Positions 18,480-29,600 of a stretch of DNA of 64,000 bases are shown one piece after another. This DNA is from Flavihumibacter profundi. Its GTDB lineage: Bacteria > Bacteroidota > Bacteroidia > Chitinophagales > Chitinophagaceae. Where the stretch lies: NCBI RefSeq assembly GCF_020076305.1, contig NZ_JAIQXE010000004.1:372001-436000 (forward strand). The letters are read 5' to 3'. Positions within the stretch are counted from its first letter, which is position 1; each line of letters starts with the position of its first letter. The notes below the pieces were generated by a model, which was not told the origin of the DNA, did not search any database, and saw nothing but the letters and a program-made list of their open reading frames with translations. Both the position numbers and the translations under genes were made by a program.

Positions 18480-21400
18480 TTATAGTCCAACATTTAAGCG
18501 AACACCATAGGTTTTTATTCCGGGGTTGTTGAAGTAATCCAGCCCCTGTCCGTTAGCCGGACCCGCCAGACTGGTTTCCGGGTCCACCCCCTTGTAATTG
18601 GTGTGGATCAAAATATTGTTGGCAAATACCGTTATATTAAGGGTCCTGAATTTTTTTCCAACCAGCGATTTGGGGAAATTATAACCGAGGCTGACTTGCC
18701 GTAGCTTGACAAATGAGCCGTCTTCCACGGATGGTTCAGAAGGTCCAATAAAGCTGCTTCCAATATTTTGCCAATAGTATTGATTTAAAACAGCCGATGT
18801 GGTATTTGCATCACCAGGCCCGCTGACTTCATTTCCGTTGGCATCAAAATGTACGATCGCTCCACTGGCATTCAAATGTCCCTTTAAGCCAGTAAACACT
18901 TTGGAACTGCCCCTGTTCTCTGTTTCTTTAGAAGTACCGAAATAAGAAAGAGCGCCTCTTGTTCCGTTCCAGATAGCCCCTCCCTGCCGAACATCGATCT
19001 GGAAACCAAAGCTCAGGCCCTTCCAGGTTAAATTGTTGATAACAGACCCTTGCCAGTCAGGATTGATATCGCCCATAATGGCATTCTGTGCTGCCACGAT
19101 AGGCATGGCATATCCATTGTCAGTGGTATTGTCATTAATAAGAAGCTGCCCACTGGGCAGTTCTTTACTGGTTGTGCTGGAACTGGCATTGGCCCGAACG
19201 TAAACACTACCGAAGATTTGTCCAAAAGGCTTACCCTCAAAAGCATCAATTTCACCATTCTGAAATCCGGCCACCAGCACCTTATCTACACCGGTATATA
19301 ATTTGGTTACCATATTTCTATTCAGGGCCCAGTTAAAATTTAAATCCCAGGTCAAATCATTGGTTTTAACCGGGGTAGTATTCAACGATAGTTCAAAGCC
19401 ATGGTTAGTAATCTCGCCTGCATTCTGCAGTTTGGAAGCAAAACCGGTTGTATAGGTAAAGGGAACAGTAAAGATGGCATCTACCGTTTTGGAATAATAG
19501 TAAGTACCTGTAAAATTGATCCGGCTTTTCAGGAAGCCCAGTTCAGCTCCAACCTCGTAAGAAGAAGTTTTTTCGGGTTTCAGATCGCTATTTCCAATCA
19601 CAGATATGGTTGATGTGATCTGGTAGCCCCCTATAGGACTGCCGTTGTTGATGGGGAACAGGATGCCAGATGTAAAGCCATCATTCATAGCTCCCGGCCT
19701 ATAGTAGGTTTTATCCCCGAACACGGGAGCATCTTTGCCGACCTGTGCATAGGACAGCCTCAACTTACCATAGGTAAGAAATTTGTCTTTTAAAGCAGGC
19801 AGCTCGCTAAACAACCAGGTAAGACCGGCTGAAGGATAAAAGAAGTTCCGGTTATTTTCCGGTAAAGTAGATGAAGTCTCCCGCCGTCCGGTAAGGCTCA
19901 AATAAAGCATCTTGCGATAGGCCAGTTCAGCATCACCATAAAAGGCCATGGTACGTTTGGCAGCATCGCTTTCTAATCCTGTATAAGTCAGCGCATTGGA
20001 AAGATCAAAAAACTTGGGGGCAATCAACGCATCACCTATCGCCGTACGGCCGGATGATTGGGTATAAAAATAGTTGTGCCCCAAAAGCAGGGTTCCGGAC
20101 AGATCACTGGAAAAAGTATGTTTCAGGTTAATGGTAAAATCGGAAACGTACTGATTATTAAAATATTCATTGATGATGCCCTTGCCGGCCCGGAAGGCAT
20201 TGGAATTGATGTCGTAAAAGTTCTTAGCATCCTGTGAATATACATCACCTCCAAAGCGATAACTAAGCCCTATCCAGTCAGCGATCTGGTAATTGGTTTG
20301 CAAATTTCCAAACACCCTGTTTACGATTTCATTAAAGGGATTTCTGTTTACTGTCCAATAGGGATTATCATATCCGGCCCCGCCGCGATAATTTCTTTGA
20401 TCCCCGGTGGAAGCAATTACGTAAGCCCTTTCATCATCCTGGGCATTGGAAAGCCCCCAGGAATTATCAAAATTGGGTGGAGTGCGCAACAATCCCAGCA
20501 TCACTCCTGAAACATTGGAGCCCTGCTGCACCTTATCGTTATTAGAGTTGATATACGTCATACTTCCCGATATATTCAGTTTATCGGTAAGTTTCATCTG
20601 GCCATTAAGACTAAAACTGGTTTTTGAATATTTTGTTTTAGGGATAACGCCTTCCTGGTAGATGTTCCCAATAGAAGCACGGAAGGCAGACCGCTCCGTG
20701 CTGCCTGATATGGCAATATTATTATCCAGGGCTAAGCCGGTTTTAAAAAACTCATAGCGGTCGTAGGGGGTTACCGGGATTTTGGCCAGGGGGCTTGACT
20801 TTCCAACAATGTTTCCATGCGGATCCCATTCGTTGGACACGCCATCCCAGGACAGTGTGTCAAGGGCAGCTCCCCAGGTAATTCTCCTGTTGGAATTCCC
20901 TGAGTTGGGCGCCCTGTAAATACCGTTAGAACCTTGTGAATACTTATCCTGGAGCTCCGGTAATTGATTGGTACTACTACTGCTTGTTGTGGAGCTGAAA
21001 TCGACACGCATTTTTTGTCCTGCCACTCCTCTTTTAGTAGTAATGATCAAGGCACCGCTGGCGGCCCTGATCCCATATAAAGCAGTGGCGGCAGGTCCTT
21101 TCAATACGGTAATGCTTTCGATATCATTGGGATTTAAATCGAGTCCACGGTTAGATGGAATGGTTCCTCCTGTTAAGTTAGCATTCGCACCACTTACATT
21201 TGCCGTGGCTGATGTAGGGTCGTAATTATTAATGGAGTTATCAACAGGCACACCATCAATAACCATTAAGGGCTGGTTATCACCTGTTATGGAGGTAACT
21301 CCTCTCAGGCGAATATAAGTTCCGGCCCCCGGGTCTCCGGCGCTGTTAATAACCGTAAGACCTGCCGCTTTCCCTTCCAATTCACTAAGCGGATTTCCCA

Positions 21401-21794
21401 GGCCCGATTTGCTGAGCTGGTCACTACCAATGGTCTGCGTGGCATAAGTGAGGGCCCGCTTTTCCCGCTTGATGCCCAAAGCGGTTACCACTACCTCCTG
21501 CATTTGAGCCTCTCCGGCAGTAAGAGTAAACTGCAGGGTGTCGGTATCTGCGGTTAATGTTTTAGGCTGATACCCAACGGCCGAAACCGTTATCCGTGCA
21601 CCCGGCTTGACCACGATTATATAGTTCCCGTTTTCATCTGCCTGCACGGCATTGGAGGTTCCAACTTCGCTAATGGTAGCAAAGGGAACAACCTGCCCCT
21701 TATTGTCTTTTACCTGTCCGGAAACCTTCCTGGTCTGAGCCAGGGCGGTCATGCTGCAAATGAATAAGGCTGTAAGCAATAGAACTAATCTCAT
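18480..21794 (-). CDS. SusC/RagA TonB-linked outer-membrane transporter
   Basis: The start at MRLVLLLTALFICSM gives a normal signal peptide (TALAQ cleavage). A carboxypeptidase-regulatory-like domain follows (KVSGQVKDNKGQVVPFATI), then the TonB-box region EVVVTALGIKREKRAL, a plug domain (PLMVIDGVPVDNS; SITVLKGPAATALYGIRAASGALIITTK) and a 22-strand barrel ending in VRLNVGL. It imports oligomers with its SusD partner. No glycoside hydrolase sits directly beside it apart from the sulfatase 2 kb away, so the substrate is open. Confidence 0.9.
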   Translation of the reverse strand: MRLVLLLTALFICSMTALAQTRKVSGQVKDNKGQVVPFATISEVGTSNAVQADENGNYIIVVKPGARITVSAVGYQPKTLTADTDTLQFTLTAGEAQMQEVVVTALGIKREKRALTYATQTIGSDQLSKSGLGNPLSELEGKAAGLTVINSAGDPGAGTYIRLRGVTSITGDNQPLMVIDGVPVDNSINNYDPTSATANVSGANANLTGGTIPSNRGLDLNPNDIESITVLKGPAATALYGIRAASGALIITTKRGVAGQKMRVDFSSTTSSSSTNQLPELQDKYSQGSNGIYRAPNSGNSNRRITWGAALDTLSWDGVSNEWDPHGNIVGKSSPLAKIPVTPYDRYEFFKTGLALDNNIAISGSTERSAFRASIGNIYQEGVIPKTKYSKTSFSLNGQMKLTDKLNISGSMTYINSNNDKVQQGSNVSGVMLGLLRTPPNFDNSWGLSNAQDDERAYVIASTGDQRNYRGGAGYDNPYWTVNRNPFNEIVNRVFGNLQTNYQIADWIGLSYRFGGDVYSQDAKNFYDINSNAFRAGKGIINEYFNNQYVSDFTINLKHTFSSDLSGTLLLGHNYFYTQSSGRTAIGDALIAPKFFDLSNALTYTGLESDAAKRTMAFYGDAELAYRKMLYLSLTGRRETSSTLPENNRNFFYPSAGLTWLFSELPALKDKFLTYGKLRLSYAQVGKDAPVFGDKTYYRPGAMNDGFTSGILFPINNGSPIGGYQITSTISVIGNSDLKPEKTSSYEVGAELGFLKSRINFTGTYYYSKTVDAIFTVPFTYTTGFASKLQNAGEITNHGFELSLNTTPVKTNDLTWDLNFNWALNRNMVTKLYTGVDKVLVAGFQNGEIDAFEGKPFGQIFGSVYVRANASSSTTSKELPSGQLLINDNTTDNGYAMPIVAAQNAIMGDINPDWQGSVINNLTWKGLSFGFQIDVRQGGAIWNGTRGALSYFGTSKETENRGSSKVFTGLKGHLNASGAIVHFDANGNEVSGPGDANTTSAVLNQYYWQNIGSSFIGPSEPSVEDGSFVKLRQVSLGYNFPKSLVGKKFRTLNITVFANNILIHTNYKGVDPETSLAGPANGQGLDYFNNPGIKTYGVRLNVGL

Positions 21795-22255
21795 ATCTTG
21801 GGATTTTAGAGTAATGGATGAATTCGCCATTCAAAGAGCCTGTGCATTTGTTCAGATGAACTAATCTCACCAGCCATAAGACAATCAACCAGGTACTACC
21901 CCATGGGAAAATTCCGATCCAGCTGCCTCAGACGTGATTATTAGCTACTGAAGCATGATTTTTTACTCCTGAAAAGACCAGCTATAAACAGCGGAAGAAA
22001 GCATTTTTAAAATTCTCATCTTATAACGGCCAATGCTCCAATCCTTGTTGGGTACTGTTGGTACGGTTAATGTTTGTTTTACCAACCGAACAGGGCCGTT
22101 CTATTTCAAAAAACCTGAAGAATTCCATGAAATGGAAAGCAGGGCTGCAACCAAGTGAGGTAATTGACCTGCTTTGCAATGGTGGCAAGGGTTTCAGCGA
22201 TGGTAAAATAGAAAAGAGCAGCAAAAATGCTGCTCAGACCTGCGTGGGGGTCCAT
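21795..22255. other. intergenic region upstream of SusC gene
   Basis: This gap holds the presumed SusC promoter region and, at its right end, the terminator of the cyclophilin-like gene. Short frames on both strands (22021-22224 and 22058-22351) overlap each other and resemble no family, so they are not called. Confidence 0.4.
22205..22235 (-). terminator. intrinsic terminator of the cyclophilin-like gene
   Basis: On the minus strand GAGCAGC and GCTGCTC form a perfect 7-bp stem around a 6-nt loop and are followed by TTTTCTATTTT. It begins 20 nt after the stop codon at 22256. Confidence 0.85.
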
Positions 22256-22594
22256 TCAGATTTCAAACCTAACTGTTACATTACCATGGCCAAGTGCAGC
22301 AGCAAGCCCCGAAATATTATTAATACGCCCAAGTGGGGTGTAGCTATATGATGTATTGAAGGATTTATAGAAAAGCACCAAACAATTATTGCCGTACAGC
22401 ATCAAATCACCCGCTTGAATAGTTCCCGTATTTGATGCGTTTGCAGGCAGGGTGCCCGGGAAATAATAATACTTTTCATTACTGTTTAACTCCGTCATAA
22501 TTAAAGTAAGCGGTAACAATGTTTTAAATGACGCAGCTGTTTCATTTTCATAAAGTGTAGCTGTAAAAACTGCAGAACCAATTGTAATTTTCAT
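22256..22594 (-). CDS. cyclophilin-like fold protein
   Basis: This 112-residue protein (MKITIGSAVFTATLYENETAASFKTLLPLTL ... GDLMLYGNNCLVLFYKSFNTSYSYTPLGRI) matches the small bacterial cyclophilin-like family. It has no signal peptide as called. Members have a cyclophilin fold but no demonstrated isomerase activity. It stands alone, with its own terminator. Confidence 0.75.
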   Translation of the reverse strand: MKITIGSAVFTATLYENETAASFKTLLPLTLIMTELNSNEKYYYFPGTLPANASNTGTIQAGDLMLYGNNCLVLFYKSFNTSYSYTPLGRINNISGLAAALGHGNVTVRFEI

Positions 22595-22716
22595 CTGTTT
22601 GCCTGTTGTGTCGTTGTAGTTTTTGTTTCCATTGTTGCGGGCAGGACTTTGCGGGGAATTAAATCATAAATTTAAATAAGGTATTATCGTTATATTTAGA
22701 AAATACCATAAAATAT

Positions 22717-24666
22717 ATGCTAAAAGCCCTACTGGCGCAATTCATATATATACTTCTACTGATTAGCCCAACAGGATCTGAAAAACTTATAACAAGAAAT
22801 ACAAATGCCGAAAGGCAGTATATTTCCTGTGGCAAAGGAAAAGCGCTTTCACTGGATCAACTTCCAAGAATCAGGATTCCGCGACTGATATATCCGGATG
22901 AAAAGTCCGACTATCCACTGGTTGTCGCAAACGACAATACCGTTCCTGCCGGTAAGCTTAAGGGCAAAGTACTTGAACTGCAGTTAGAAGTTGTATGGAG
23001 TGATTTTTATCCGGAAGCAGCCAACCACCCGGGTCTCAGGATGGCTACCATTTGCGAGAAAGGAAAAGCCCCTTCCATTCCGGCACCGCTGATCCGGGTG
23101 CCAACCGGTACCAAAATACATGCTGTATTACACAATACACTGAAAGATTCATCGGCAATTTTCTTTGGTTTGCAGAAACGTCCCGCGTCCGTCTGTGACA
23201 GCATACTGCTGAAGCCAGGGGAAACAAAAGAAATAAGTTTTGAGTCCGGGATGGCAGGCACTTACCTGTATGGGTTAAAACTGGGTACCCATCCCCCGGA
23301 TCATGAAGAGCAACAATTAGGAGGTGGTTTTATTATTGACCCTTTAGGCGGATCACCGCCGGACCGCGTGCTGGTATTGAATATTTTCAGTTTCCCAATT
23401 GATACGGCACTTTTAAAGAATGGCGTCCTGGAATCTTTAACCATAAATGGCAAATCCTGGCCTTATACCGAACGAATTACGCCATCAGTTGGCGACACCA
23501 TCCGCTGGAGGGTTATCAATAGTACAATTCGAGAGCATCCAATGCACCTTCATGGATTTAATTTTACTGAATTATCCCTTGGATCCCTGCTTACTGATAG
23601 TGTGTTCAAACCGGGCTATGAACCAAGGATTGTAACACAAAGCATGGGCGGGCAGTCAACAATGACCATGAAATGGGTGGCAACCCGTCCGGGGAATTGG
23701 TTGTTTCATTGTCATCTTTCCTTTCATGTCACCCCGGAAATACGATTGCCCGGGGCAGCAGAACTGGATCCGCCCAACGAAAATCCACATATGGCCGGAC
23801 TTGTGGTTGGTATTAATATAAAACCCGGACCCAGTGATTTGATTACAAAAGGACCGCCAAACGAGTTTACCCTGTATGCTAACCAATACTTACCCCGAAA
23901 TTCACCACGCAATGGTTTTTCATTATCACCGGATTTCAATCCCGACACAAATACAATATCAACACCGGGACCTTTACTTTTATTGAAGCAATATCAACCC
24001 ACTTTTGTTACAGTGATGAACCGCATGCAGGTACCGACCAGCGTACATTGGCATGGACTTGATTTGGACAGTTGGGCGGATGGCGTACCGGATTGGAGCG
24101 CATCCGATGGTAAAATGTCGCCCTCTATTCAGCCGGGGGGAAAGTTTACCTATAAATTGACCCTGATGAGGCCAGGCACATATATTTACCACAGCCATTT
24201 TAATGATGTACACCAGGTAGCAAGCGGACTTTATGGCCCCATCATAGTAATGGGGGAAAATCAAACTTACGATCCGAAAACTGATCACTATTATATAGTG
24301 GGCTGGAAAAACACAAATCCACAAACCATGCAGGATTTGGAATTGAACGGAAGTTTTGAACAGCCAACACAAAAAGCCCGGATTGGTGAAACGCACCGCT
24401 TGCGGCTTATTCATATTGCCCCTGCCGGAGATATAAAAATGAGGATGCAATTAGACAGTGTGCCCGTTCCTATAAAGTTTATTGCAAAAGATGGAACTGA
24501 TCTGCCACCCATACAGCAAACTACCCTGAAGGAAAGTGCCTTTTTTGGTGTTGGTGAAACTGCAGATTTTGAATTCAAGCCATTAAAAGCAGGCATTTAT
24601 AATTTCCAGGTTATCATAGTCGATGGGGTATATTTCTGGAACCAAAAATGGATTGTAACAGATTGA
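22717..24666 (+). CDS. exported multicopper oxidase with permuted copper motifs
   Basis: The 649-residue protein has a signal peptide and cupredoxin domains. HPMHLHGF (274-281) and HCHLSFH (331-337) hold the type 1 copper Cys332 and trinuclear ligands; these motifs normally lie at the C-terminus. HWHG (444-447) and YHSH (His492/His494), which normally lie at the N-terminus, come after them here. A first cupredoxin-like segment (about 60-215) lacks ligands. The protein could form the trinuclear site between its second and third domains, or between subunits. It lies upstream of a cytochrome P460 fusion in the same direction, suggesting a shared oxidative role. Confidence 0.8.
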   Translation: MLKALLAQFIYILLLISPTGSEKLITRNTNAERQYISCGKGKALSLDQLPRIRIPRLIYPDEKSDYPLVVANDNTVPAGKLKGKVLELQLEVVWSDFYPEAANHPGLRMATICEKGKAPSIPAPLIRVPTGTKIHAVLHNTLKDSSAIFFGLQKRPASVCDSILLKPGETKEISFESGMAGTYLYGLKLGTHPPDHEEQQLGGGFIIDPLGGSPPDRVLVLNIFSFPIDTALLKNGVLESLTINGKSWPYTERITPSVGDTIRWRVINSTIREHPMHLHGFNFTELSLGSLLTDSVFKPGYEPRIVTQSMGGQSTMTMKWVATRPGNWLFHCHLSFHVTPEIRLPGAAELDPPNENPHMAGLVVGINIKPGPSDLITKGPPNEFTLYANQYLPRNSPRNGFSLSPDFNPDTNTISTPGPLLLLKQYQPTFVTVMNRMQVPTSVHWHGLDLDSWADGVPDWSASDGKMSPSIQPGGKFTYKLTLMRPGTYIYHSHFNDVHQVASGLYGPIIVMGENQTYDPKTDHYYIVGWKNTNPQTMQDLELNGSFEQPTQKARIGETHRLRLIHIAPAGDIKMRMQLDSVPVPIKFIAKDGTDLPPIQQTTLKESAFFGVGETADFEFKPLKAGIYNFQVIIVDGVYFWNQKWIVTD

Positions 24667-24811
24667 GTAGAAGACTTAATAGTTTGCTTTTAGATTCCTG
24701 CCATATTTTATAAAGTTGCTTGCTGTATAGCCAGGCCAACCAACTGATAATACTCTTGTCGAATATTTAATGGCAATTTCCGGGACGAATGACTGAATAC
24801 CCCATGGCTAT

Positions 24812-24819
24812 TATCTTTG
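24812..24819 (+). promoter_or_regulatory. TAnnTTTG-type promoter box for the cytochrome gene
   Basis: TATCTTTG matches the -7 box of the Bacteroidota housekeeping sigma factor and lies 91 nt before the ATG at 24911. I see no clear -33 TTTG at the standard distance, so support is moderate. Confidence 0.4.
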
Positions 24820-24910
24820 GATGCGTTAGCGCACTTATCCTACCCATTTACTCTTGTTTACGGCGTACCGGTTCGGTTACAATAAATGATCAAAATAAAC
24901 CTATAGAAAT

Positions 24911-25855
24911 ATGAAATTCCTCATCAAAAAAAGGATGTTACGGGTAATCTCATTTCTGCTTTTAGGTTTTATAATTATTCAGTTTATACAGCCACACATC
25001 GAAAATCCTCCGGTAACCGGGGATATTGCAGCGCCACTGGAAGTAAAAATTGTTTTAAAAAAAGCCTGCTTCGACTGCCATTCCAATGAGACACAATTAC
25101 GCTGGTTTGACAGGATATCACCAGTATCCTGGATTGTAGCAAAAGACATTGAGGCTGGTCGAAGTGCTGTCAACTTTTCAGAATGGAATAACCTCCCTGT
25201 GGCACAACAAAAAGATAAATTCTGGCAGATTGTAAATTTTGCCATTTCAGGGGTTATGCCCCTGAAGCAATATACACGTATGCATCCTGCTGCAAAGCTA
25301 TCGGAAGGTGACCAGGCTATATTGAAAAATTATGTATCAGGTATGGCATCTCCGGGGACATACGACACTTCTAAAACCATGGAAGCCTTTGAACAATTTA
25401 ATCAATGGCAAAAAGGTGTTGGCAATACTTCCATTCCAGTGGCATCTAATGGCGTGGCATATGACCCAGATTATAAAAACTGGCAGTCTATCAGTACTAC
25501 CGATGCTTTTAGTAACGGCACCATGCGGGTAATTGTGGGTAATGCAGTTGCCATCAAAGCGATTAAAGAGAATAATATCCGCCATTGGCCGGATGGATCG
25601 GTGTTAGCAAAAATACAATGGGACCAGTTGGCTGATAAAGAGGGGAATATTTATCCAGGCAAATTTAACCAGGTGGAATTTATGGTAAAAGATAGCAGGA
25701 AATATGCTGCCACCGAAGGTTGGGGTTGGGCCAGGTTTAAAACGATTGACCTGGTCCCTGATGATAAGGATGCAAGGTTTGCGTCAAAGTGCATTAGCTG
25801 CCATCGGCCTGTAAAAGACCTGGATCATGTATTTACATTTCCTGTTAAACTATAA
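24911..25855 (+). CDS. haem-binding domain / cytochrome P460 fusion, membrane-anchored
   Basis: This 314-residue protein has one N-terminal membrane segment (VISFLLLGFIIIQFI). A haem-binding domain with C53-x2-C56-H57 (KKACFDCHSNETQLRWF) follows. The C-terminal half is a cytochrome P460-like domain (FSNGTMRVIVGNAVAIKAI; WARFKTIDLV) with C294-x2-C297-H298 near the end. P460 cytochromes oxidise hydroxylamine or detoxify NO; others bind c'-beta type haem. The two families are usually separate genes. It is followed by a lipoprotein gene starting 4 nt after its stop. Confidence 0.75.
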   Translation: MKFLIKKRMLRVISFLLLGFIIIQFIQPHIENPPVTGDIAAPLEVKIVLKKACFDCHSNETQLRWFDRISPVSWIVAKDIEAGRSAVNFSEWNNLPVAQQKDKFWQIVNFAISGVMPLKQYTRMHPAAKLSEGDQAILKNYVSGMASPGTYDTSKTMEAFEQFNQWQKGVGNTSIPVASNGVAYDPDYKNWQSISTTDAFSNGTMRVIVGNAVAIKAIKENNIRHWPDGSVLAKIQWDQLADKEGNIYPGKFNQVEFMVKDSRKYAATEGWGWARFKTIDLVPDDKDARFASKCISCHRPVKDLDHVFTFPVKL

Positions 25856-25859
25856 TGAG

Positions 25860-26342
25860 ATGAAAAAATTGACGCATATAGCAGGTGTATGCTTATGTTT
25901 ATGGATATGTTCCTGTACAAATAACGGCAACCTCCCCAATAACATAAATACCAGGGCATCGATTCGGGATTCTTTTGAATTTAGTCCTGCCGGATTGAAA
26001 GTAATTACCAGTTTCATACATAAAAAGTCAGGCACCATGTCAACTTTATACGGTAATCCCCAGGCACTTAAAAGCGCCGGCAGGTTTAATAAAGCGTTAG
26101 CGGGTGGCGAAATATTCACCCTGGTTACCTGGAAGCAACAGCCAGATGAACACTGGTTTGGTGCCAATATTCCCGGTGATTTGCTATCAGTAGAAGTATT
26201 GAAAACAAATTTGACCAAAGCGCATGTTACGATGAACTACCAGCGATATGAGGGTAAAACATTAGGCCTGCATTCAGACACCTTGTATAAAAGTGAAAGG
26301 ATAAAGTTGATCCTTGACCAAAGGCCGTCTGTAATGCCCTGA
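25860..26342 (+). CDS. lipoprotein of unknown function, P460-linked
   Basis: From MKKLTHIAGVC the protein has 160 residues, with a lipobox ending ICSC. I recognise no domain in the mature part (FSPAGLKVITSFIHKKSGTMSTLYGN; GEIFTLVTWKQQPDEHWFGANIPG). The context of one beta-rich module with conserved WKQQ and HWFGANIPG is typical of proteins encoded next to cytochrome P460 genes. It starts 4 nt after the fusion gene's stop and must be co-transcribed. Confidence 0.6.
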   Translation: MKKLTHIAGVCLCLWICSCTNNGNLPNNINTRASIRDSFEFSPAGLKVITSFIHKKSGTMSTLYGNPQALKSAGRFNKALAGGEIFTLVTWKQQPDEHWFGANIPGDLLSVEVLKTNLTKAHVTMNYQRYEGKTLGLHSDTLYKSERIKLILDQRPSVMP

Positions 26343-26604
26343 TATTTGGCTGTAAATGAGCAGCAAATTACCAAAGCCATCAAGGGAAAATAAGACGAAT
26401 ATATCATTGCTTCAACGTTTGGCTTTGAAATTGATGATAGTGCATAACAGCCGGTTAAGAAAAATGATAGTATGCACGAATAGATAATTCTGATTCCACT
26501 AAACAAATAATGGGGGGAGCTTATAGGTTGGCACTCACGAACCGAACCGTGATTTTTTCGTTATTATTAAAAAAACTAGCTTTCCAACTATTAATCAAAC
26601 GACA

Positions 26605-29600
26605 GTGAAATCACTTTATCTTCTTTTCACCTTATTAGTTCTTAACGCCTGTTCCGGGAAAAAAGATGCAGCGCTTTTGTTTACTGAAATACCAGCAAGT
26701 CATTCCCATATTGATTTCCGGAATGATATAAAAGAAACTGTAGACTACAACATCGACACCTATGAATATCTATATAACGGTGGTGGTGTGGCGACTGGCG
26801 ACCTTAACGGTGATGGATTGCAAGACATTGTATTGGGAGCAAACATGAGCCCTGACAGGATATATCTTAATAAAGGCAATTTACAGTTTGAAGATATCAC
26901 GGAAAACTGCGGGTTTCAAAGCAGGGAAAAGTGGAAAACCGGTATTGCAATAGCAGATATCAACGGTGATCACCTGCCTGATATATATTTATGTTATTCA
27001 GGACCGGGCACAGACGAGGACAGAACAAATGAATTATACCTCAATACCGGCATCACAAATGGGATCCCGCATTTCAGGGAAGCTGCAAAAGAATACGGGC
27101 TCGATGCCCCGGGTACTTTTACAACAATGGTGAATTTCTTTGACATGGACAATGATGGCGATCTCGATATGTTTATGGTCAATCATGCGGACATGTTTTA
27201 CAATCCCTTTTTCAATTCCGAAAAATTGCGAAAGACGAGGCACCCGAAATTTGGAAACCGCTTATATAGAAATGATAATGGACATTTTACAGACATCAGT
27301 GAACAGGCCAATATAGACGGCAGTGGTTTGAACTTTGGTTTGAGTTGCGCTATCAGCGATTTGAATAATGATGGATGGCCGGATATCTATGTCACTAACG
27401 ATTACGACGAAAGGGATTTCCTCTACCTCAATAACCAAAATGGAAGTTTCAGGGAAGTATTAAATACTGCAGCCCGTCATATTTCAGAATTCTCTATGGG
27501 CTCTGATATTGCAGACTATAACAATGACGGGAAACCTGATATAATGGTATTGGATATGCTTCCCGAAGATAATTACAGGCAAAAAACATTGAAGGGCCCA
27601 GATAATTATGATAAATATATGCTCCGCTTAAGCCTTGGGTTTCAGCGGCAGCAAATGCGAAATACCTTACAGCTGAATAATGGCAATGATAAAAATGGGG
27701 TTCCGATATTCAGTGAAATAGGCCAGCTTGCAGGTGTTTCCAATACCGACTGGAGCTGGTCGCCCCTGTTTGCTGATTTTGATAATGACGGCTGGAAAGA
27801 CCTGTTTGTTTCAAATGGAGTGCTGAGGGATATGACAAACCTCGATTTTGTAAAGTATGGGCAAACCTACTCCTCTAAATCAAAAAGCCCTTTACAGGAT
27901 AAAACGAAAATGTGGGAACAAATCAGCCAGATGCCTACACCTGCTTTACATAATTATATATACCGGAATAATCACGACCTCAGTTTTACAAATTCAACCG
28001 CGGCATGGGGAATACAAAAAGACATGGTGAGCAATGGTGCTATATATGCAGACCTGGACAATGACGGCGACCTCGACCTGGTGATTAATAACCTGAATAG
28101 TGAAGCATCCCTATATCAAAATAATGCTTCCGGAAAAAGAGATGCCCATTTTTTAAAAATCCGGTTAGAAGGTGACCGGCAAAATACGCAAGGTATCGGG
28201 GCAAAAGTTTTGATCAGCGCTGCCAGTGCCAAACAGTTGCAGGAGCAATATCTCAGCCGCGGCTTCCAATCCAGTGTAGACGCGGTCATGCACATTGGCC
28301 TTGGCAAAGACAGTGTCGTCAATGACATAACCGTTCGCTGGCCAGGCGGGAAAGTTTCGCATGTTCAAAACCTGAAAGCGGACACTACACTCGTGATCAA
28401 AGAAAATACGGCCATTGCGGCAGTTGCCGACACTATTCCTGAAGATCAGTCCATGTTTGCAGATATTACTGAACAATCAGGTATTGATTACACGCACCAG
28501 GAATCCGGATTTGTTGACTTCAGTGTTAATAGCCTGCTTCCCTTTCAATTGTCCAAAACAGGTCCCTGCCTGGCAAAGGCTGATGTGAATCATGATGGGT
28601 TGGAAGATCTGTTTATTGGGGCAACAGCGAAACAGGAAAGCAAACTCTACCTGCAGCATCCGGATGGTCGATTTTCTGTTTCCCCCAGTGAACCATGGAA
28701 TAGTAAGACCGCAATAACCAATACGGATGCTTTATTTTTTGATGCAGACAGGGATGGCGATCCGGACCTTTACCTGGTAAGCGGTGGGGCTGAATATATG
28801 CCCGGCAGTAAAAATTACCAGGATAGGATTTTTGAAAATGATGGCAAAGGGAATTTTAGGGAAGTTGACAACGCTTTACCGGCAGAGACGGTAAGTGGCG
28901 CCTGTGCACGGGCAGCAGATATTGATAAGGATGGGCTGCCGGACCTGTTTATAGGTGGTATGAATTCACCAGGCCAATTTCCTGTTGCACCGGAGAGTTA
29001 TATATTGAAAAATAAAAGCCGCCCCGGATCAATTCATTTTGAAAAAGAAGACGCCATGCACTATCCGTCGTTGAACAGGATAGGCATGGTTACGGATGCA
29101 GTATGGGTTGATATGAATAAAGATGGCTGGGAAGACCTGGTGGTGGTGGGTCAATTTATGCCCATTCATCTATTCATTAACCAGCAGGGAACATTACTTG
29201 ATAAAAGTGCTGATTATGGGTTAGCCGAGACCAATGGCTGGTGGCGTCGCCTGTTTGCCGATGACCTTGATGGAGACGGCGATATTGATTTCATCGCAGG
29301 CAATATCGGCTTAAACTCTCCTTTTAAAGCCAGTAGCCAGGAACCCATCAGTATCACCTATGGATCATTTTACACCCCGGGGGTTATTAATCCTATTTTC
29401 TGTTATTATAATGGTGGTGTTAATTATCCATGGAATTCAAAAGATGAATTAGCCAGCCAGGTTCCCACAATACAACAAAAATTTTTACGCTACGAGGAAT
29501 ATGGCAAGGCAGGGCTATCAGATATTTTTACCAAGGAGCAGCTGGCAAAATCAAAAACGATCAAGGCAAAAATGCTGCAATCCATCTATCTGCAAAATAA

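Noticed and set aside
22058-22351. Plus-strand 97-codon frame upstream of the multicopper oxidase
   Set aside because: It overlaps the terminator and the end of the cyclophilin-like gene, matches no family and has no export or domain features.
26237-26506. Minus-strand 89-codon frame after the P460-linked lipoprotein
   Set aside because: It overlaps the end of a well-supported gene and shows no recognisable domain; residue mix is typical of a shadow.
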